Positions 41,341-43,483 of a stretch of 43,483 nucleotides of DNA are shown here, one piece after another (the stretch's first letter is position 1; every line of letters begins with the position of its first letter). The stretch is from Merdicola sp905200315 (GTDB taxonomy: Bacteria; Bacillota; Clostridia; TANB77; CAG-508): positions 1-43,483 of the forward strand of contig CABPZP010000013.1 in NCBI GenBank assembly GCA_902461935.1, in the 5' to 3' direction. A program made the translations under genes and the position numbers. The notes beneath the pieces are model-generated. The model ran no database searches and had not been told where the DNA came from. It was given only the letters and a program-made list of their open reading frames with translations.

Positions 41341-41859
41341 ATGTCAGAAGAAAACAAAGAAGAAGTTAAGGATGTAGAAGAAAAAGTAAAAAACGAAGAA
41401 CATCATAAAGGAAAATGCAAAGAAGAATTACAAAAAAAGCAAGAAGAACTAGAAGAACTTACAGACAGATACAAAAGAGTTATGGCAGAATTTGAAAACT
41501 ACAAAAAAAGAAGTAGCAAAGAAAGAGAAAATCTATATGGTTCAATTTTAGGAGATGTTGTAGAAGCTGTTTTACCGGTTTTAGATAATTTAGAAAATGC
41601 AGCAAAAGTTGAAACAAAGGACGAAAATTATAAACAAGGTGTAGAATTAGTTTTAAAACAATTTAAAGATGTTTTAAAAAGCAAAGGTGTAGAAGAAATT
41701 GAAGCCATAGGAACAACCTTCGATCCAGAATTGCACGAAGCCGTAAGTAGCGTACAAGATGAAAGCAAAGAAAGCCAAGAAATAGTACAAGAATACAGAA
41801 AAGGATATAAGTTTGGAAATAAAGTAATCAGGCATAGTATGGTTGTAGTAGCCAACTAA
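41341..41859 (+). CDS. grpE: Nucleotide exchange factor GrpE
   Basis: A 172-residue protein. An acidic N-terminus and a long coiled coil (about 30-75: LQKKQEELEELTDRYKRVMA) lead into EFENYKKRSSKERENLYGS and the C-terminal beta domain with IGTTFDPELHEAV, GYKFGNKVIRHSMVVVAN. It exchanges ADP for ATP on DnaK. The ATG at 41341 is chosen behind AAGGAGGTACAT. Upstream in-frame starts overlap the hrcA end. It starts 10 bp after hrcA. Confidence 0.96.
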   Translation: MSEENKEEVKDVEEKVKNEEHHKGKCKEELQKKQEELEELTDRYKRVMAEFENYKKRSSKERENLYGSILGDVVEAVLPVLDNLENAAKVETKDENYKQGVELVLKQFKDVLKSKGVEEIEAIGTTFDPELHEAVSSVQDESKESQEIVQEYRKGYKFGNKVIRHSMVVVAN

Positions 41860-41980
41860 ATCGATTAAAAGCAACAATCTGCACATTTTTATTCATAAAT
41901 TCTAACCTCGACGTACACACGTACGACTTCGGCTAGAATTTAATCAAAAAATGCACATCTTATCAATTTTAATCAATTTA
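41857..41980 (+). repeat. Large imperfect inverted repeat between grpE and dnaK
   Basis: The left arm at 41857-41904 and the right arm at 41934-41980 (about 47 nt each) are inverse complements over most of their length. For example, TCTGCACATTTTT on the left faces AAAAAATGCACATCT on the right, and AAATTCTA faces TAGAATTT. The 29-bp centre is GC-rich and has its own small hairpin CGTAC-ACAC-GTACG. It starts at the grpE stop codon. It may be a MITE-like insertion or a structured leader for dnaK. Confidence 0.75.
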
Positions 41981-41983
41981 TTA

Positions 41984-42013
41984 TGTGTAGTGGTCGACGC
42001 CTCTGTCGACCTA
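41984..42013 (+). repeat. GC-rich hairpin repeat, copy 12
   Basis: TGTGTAGTGGTCGAC-gcctct-GTCGACC, a perfect 7-bp stem with the same loop (GCCTCT) as copy 6. It lies in the dnaK leader. Confidence 0.75.
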
Positions 42014-42082
42014 GAAAATAGTTATTAATTTTAAAAAATATAAATTAGAGGAAAAACCTCAAAAGAAAGGAAGTAAAAAATT

Positions 42083-43483
42083 ATGGGAAAAATTATAGGA
42101 ATTGACTTAGGAACAACAAATTCATGTGTAGCTGTTATGGAAGGAGGAGAGCCAGTAGTAATACCAAATAGCGAAGGTGCTAGAACAACACCATCTGTTG
42201 TTGGTTTTACAAAAAATGGAGAAAGACTTGTAGGACAAATAGCAAAACGTCAAGCAGTTACAAATCCAGATAACACAGTTATTTCTATTAAAAGAAAAAT
42301 GGGAACAGCTGAAAAAGTTAATATAGATGGAGATGAATTCTCTCCACAAGAAATATCTGCAATGATTTTACAAAAATTAAAAGCAGATGCAGAAAGCTAT
42401 TTAGGACAAAAAGTTACTCAAGCAGTTATTACTGTACCAGCTTACTTTAGCGATAGCCAAAGACAAGCAACAAAAGATGCAGGAAAAATTGCAGGATTAG
42501 AAGTATTAAGAATTATAAATGAACCAACGGCAGCTTCATTAGCATTTGGAATGGACAAAGAAGATCAAGACCAAAAAATATTAATATACGATTTAGGTGG
42601 AGGAACATTCGACGTTTCTATTCTAGATATTGGTGATGGAGTATTTGAAGTATTATCTACAAATGGTAACACACATTTAGGTGGAGATGACTTTGATAAT
42701 GCAATAATAGATTACTTAGCAAGTGAATTCAAAAAAACAAATGGAATAGACTTAAAAACAGATAAAATGGCAATGCAAAGACTTAAAGAAGCAGCAGAAA
42801 AAGCAAAAATAGAACTTTCAGGAATGCAACAAACACAAATTAACTTACCATTTATAACAGCAGATAGCACAGGACCAAAACACTTAGATGTAAACTTAAC
42901 AAGAGCTAAATTCGAAGAATTAATTCACGACTTAGTTGAAGCAACAAGAGTTCCAGTAGAACAAGCTATGAAAGATGCTGGAGTTACAGCAAGCGATATT
43001 CACAAAGTATTATTAGTTGGTGGATCTACAAGAGTTCCATGTGTACAAGAAATGGTTAAGAAAATAACAGGAAAAGAACCAGATAAAGGTATAAACCCAG
43101 ATGAATGTGTTGCAATAGGTGCAGCAATTCAAGGTGGTGTATTATCAGGAGATGTAAAAGACTTAGTATTACTAGATGTAACACCATTATCATTAGGTAT
43201 TGAAACATATGGTGGAGTATTCACAAAATTAATAGAAAGAAATACAACAATACCAACTAAAAAATCACAAATATTCTCAACAGCAGCAGATGGTCAAACA
43301 TCAGTTGAAGTACATGTTCTTCAAGGAGAAAGAGAAATGGCTGCATACAATAAAACATTAGGAAGATTCCAATTAACAGGAATACCAGCAGCACCAAGAG
43401 GAGTACCACAAATAGAAGTTACATTTGATATAGATGCAAACGGTATAGTTCACGTATCTGCAAAAGATATGGCAACAGGAAAT
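42083..43483 (+). CDS. dnaK: Molecular chaperone DnaK, N-terminal 467 residues
   Basis: Open to the window end; 467 codons are present of about 600-620. IIGIDLGTTNSCVAVMEGG is the phosphate 1 loop, followed by INEPTAASLAFG, YDLGGGTFDVS and VLLVGGSTRVP of the ATPase domain. The linker DLVLLDVTPLSLGIE and the start of the substrate domain follow. DnaK is the Hsp70 foldase that works with DnaJ and GrpE. AAAGGAAGTAAAAAATT precedes the ATG. It belongs to hrcA-grpE-dnaK, but 223 bp with two repeats separates it from grpE. Confidence 0.97.
   Translation, partial: MGKIIGIDLGTTNSCVAVMEGGEPVVIPNSEGARTTPSVVGFTKNGERLVGQIAKRQAVTNPDNTVISIKRKMGTAEKVNIDGDEFSPQEISAMILQKLKADAESYLGQKVTQAVITVPAYFSDSQRQATKDAGKIAGLEVLRIINEPTAASLAFGMDKEDQDQKILIYDLGGGTFDVSILDIGDGVFEVLSTNGNTHLGGDDFDNAIIDYLASEFKKTNGIDLKTDKMAMQRLKEAAEKAKIELSGMQQTQINLPFITADSTGPKHLDVNLTRAKFEELIHDLVEATRVPVEQAMKDAGVTASDIHKVLLVGGSTRVPCVQEMVKKITGKEPDKGINPDECVAIGAAIQGGVLSGDVKDLVLLDVTPLSLGIETYGGVFTKLIERNTTIPTKKSQIFSTAADGQTSVEVHVLQGEREMAAYNKTLGRFQLTGIPAAPRGVPQIEVTFDIDANGIVHVSAKDMATGN

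Noticed and set aside
211..42013. CRISPR array from the repeated GC-rich units
   Set aside because: The units are scattered over 42 kb in separate intergenic gaps, vary in sequence and have no regular spacers.

Overview
The window looks like chromosomal DNA of an AT-rich, endospore-forming, fermentative member of the Clostridia. The signs are very AT-rich coding sequence with AGA as the dominant Arg codon, strong AGGAGG-type ribosome binding sites, sporulation genes (spoVG, a ytfI/ytfJ pair, spoIIM, cotJABC, a SleB-like hydrolase) and a fused aldehyde/alcohol dehydrogenase (adhE). I cannot name a genus. Every protein gene I support lies on the + strand. The only minus-strand gene is a tRNA-Glu.

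Layout. 1-2.8 kb: end of spoVG, a small TSCPD protein, a membrane-anchored M23 peptidase and an unknown helical protein. 3-5.6 kb: adhE, followed by about 500 bp of repeat-rich non-coding DNA. 6.1-8.1 kb: polysaccharide deacetylase and the ytfI/ytfJ sporulation pair. 8.2-12.8 kb: ftsE-ftsX, two tandem coiled-coil M23 hydrolases that FtsEX probably controls, and a PemK/MazF-like protein. 13-15.7 kb: tRNA-Glu(CTC), tlyA, recN. 15.8-17.2 kb: two separately transcribed genes with unusual codon use (SleB-like hydrolase and an unknown). 17.3-18.8 kb: lysS. 19.1-22.2 kb: an exceptional surface or secreted protein. 22.3-24.9 kb: site-2 protease, tsaD, metallophosphoesterase, tRNA-Leu(CAA). 24.9-29.4 kb: TetR regulator, unknown protein, acyl-CoA synthetase, Alg14/Alg13-like glycosyltransferase pair. 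29.5-33.3 kb: degenerate HD-like protein, small unknown, endonuclease Q family protein, spoIIM, Xer recombinase. 33.5-36.5 kb: RNase Y and cotJABC. 36.6-40.2 kb: addA, broken by a one-base frameshift in its ATP-binding loop. 40.2 kb to the end: hrcA-grpE-dnaK heat-shock cluster with two CIRCE-like operators and a large inverted repeat before dnaK.

The most interesting locus is 19133-22237. One reading frame encodes, in order, a signal peptide, a cohesin-like domain, an LPQAG sorting signal with membrane segment and basic tail, a second signal-peptide-like segment, a type I dockerin and a GH74/BNR-type propeller region. If sortase and signal peptidase both act on it, one translation product would give a wall-anchored cohesin and a secreted dockerin enzyme that could pair with it. 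This is inferred from domain order and is untested.

The second theme is a family of about twelve GC-rich hairpin repeats (core GTAGGGG..CGGCGTC..). All are intergenic and in the same orientation as transcription. Several are followed by T runs and may act as terminators. Other points worth checking are the addA frameshift, an in-frame internal ribosome binding site in adhE, the 124-bp imperfect palindrome between grpE and dnaK, and Cys-rich N-terminal extensions on CotJA and CotJB.
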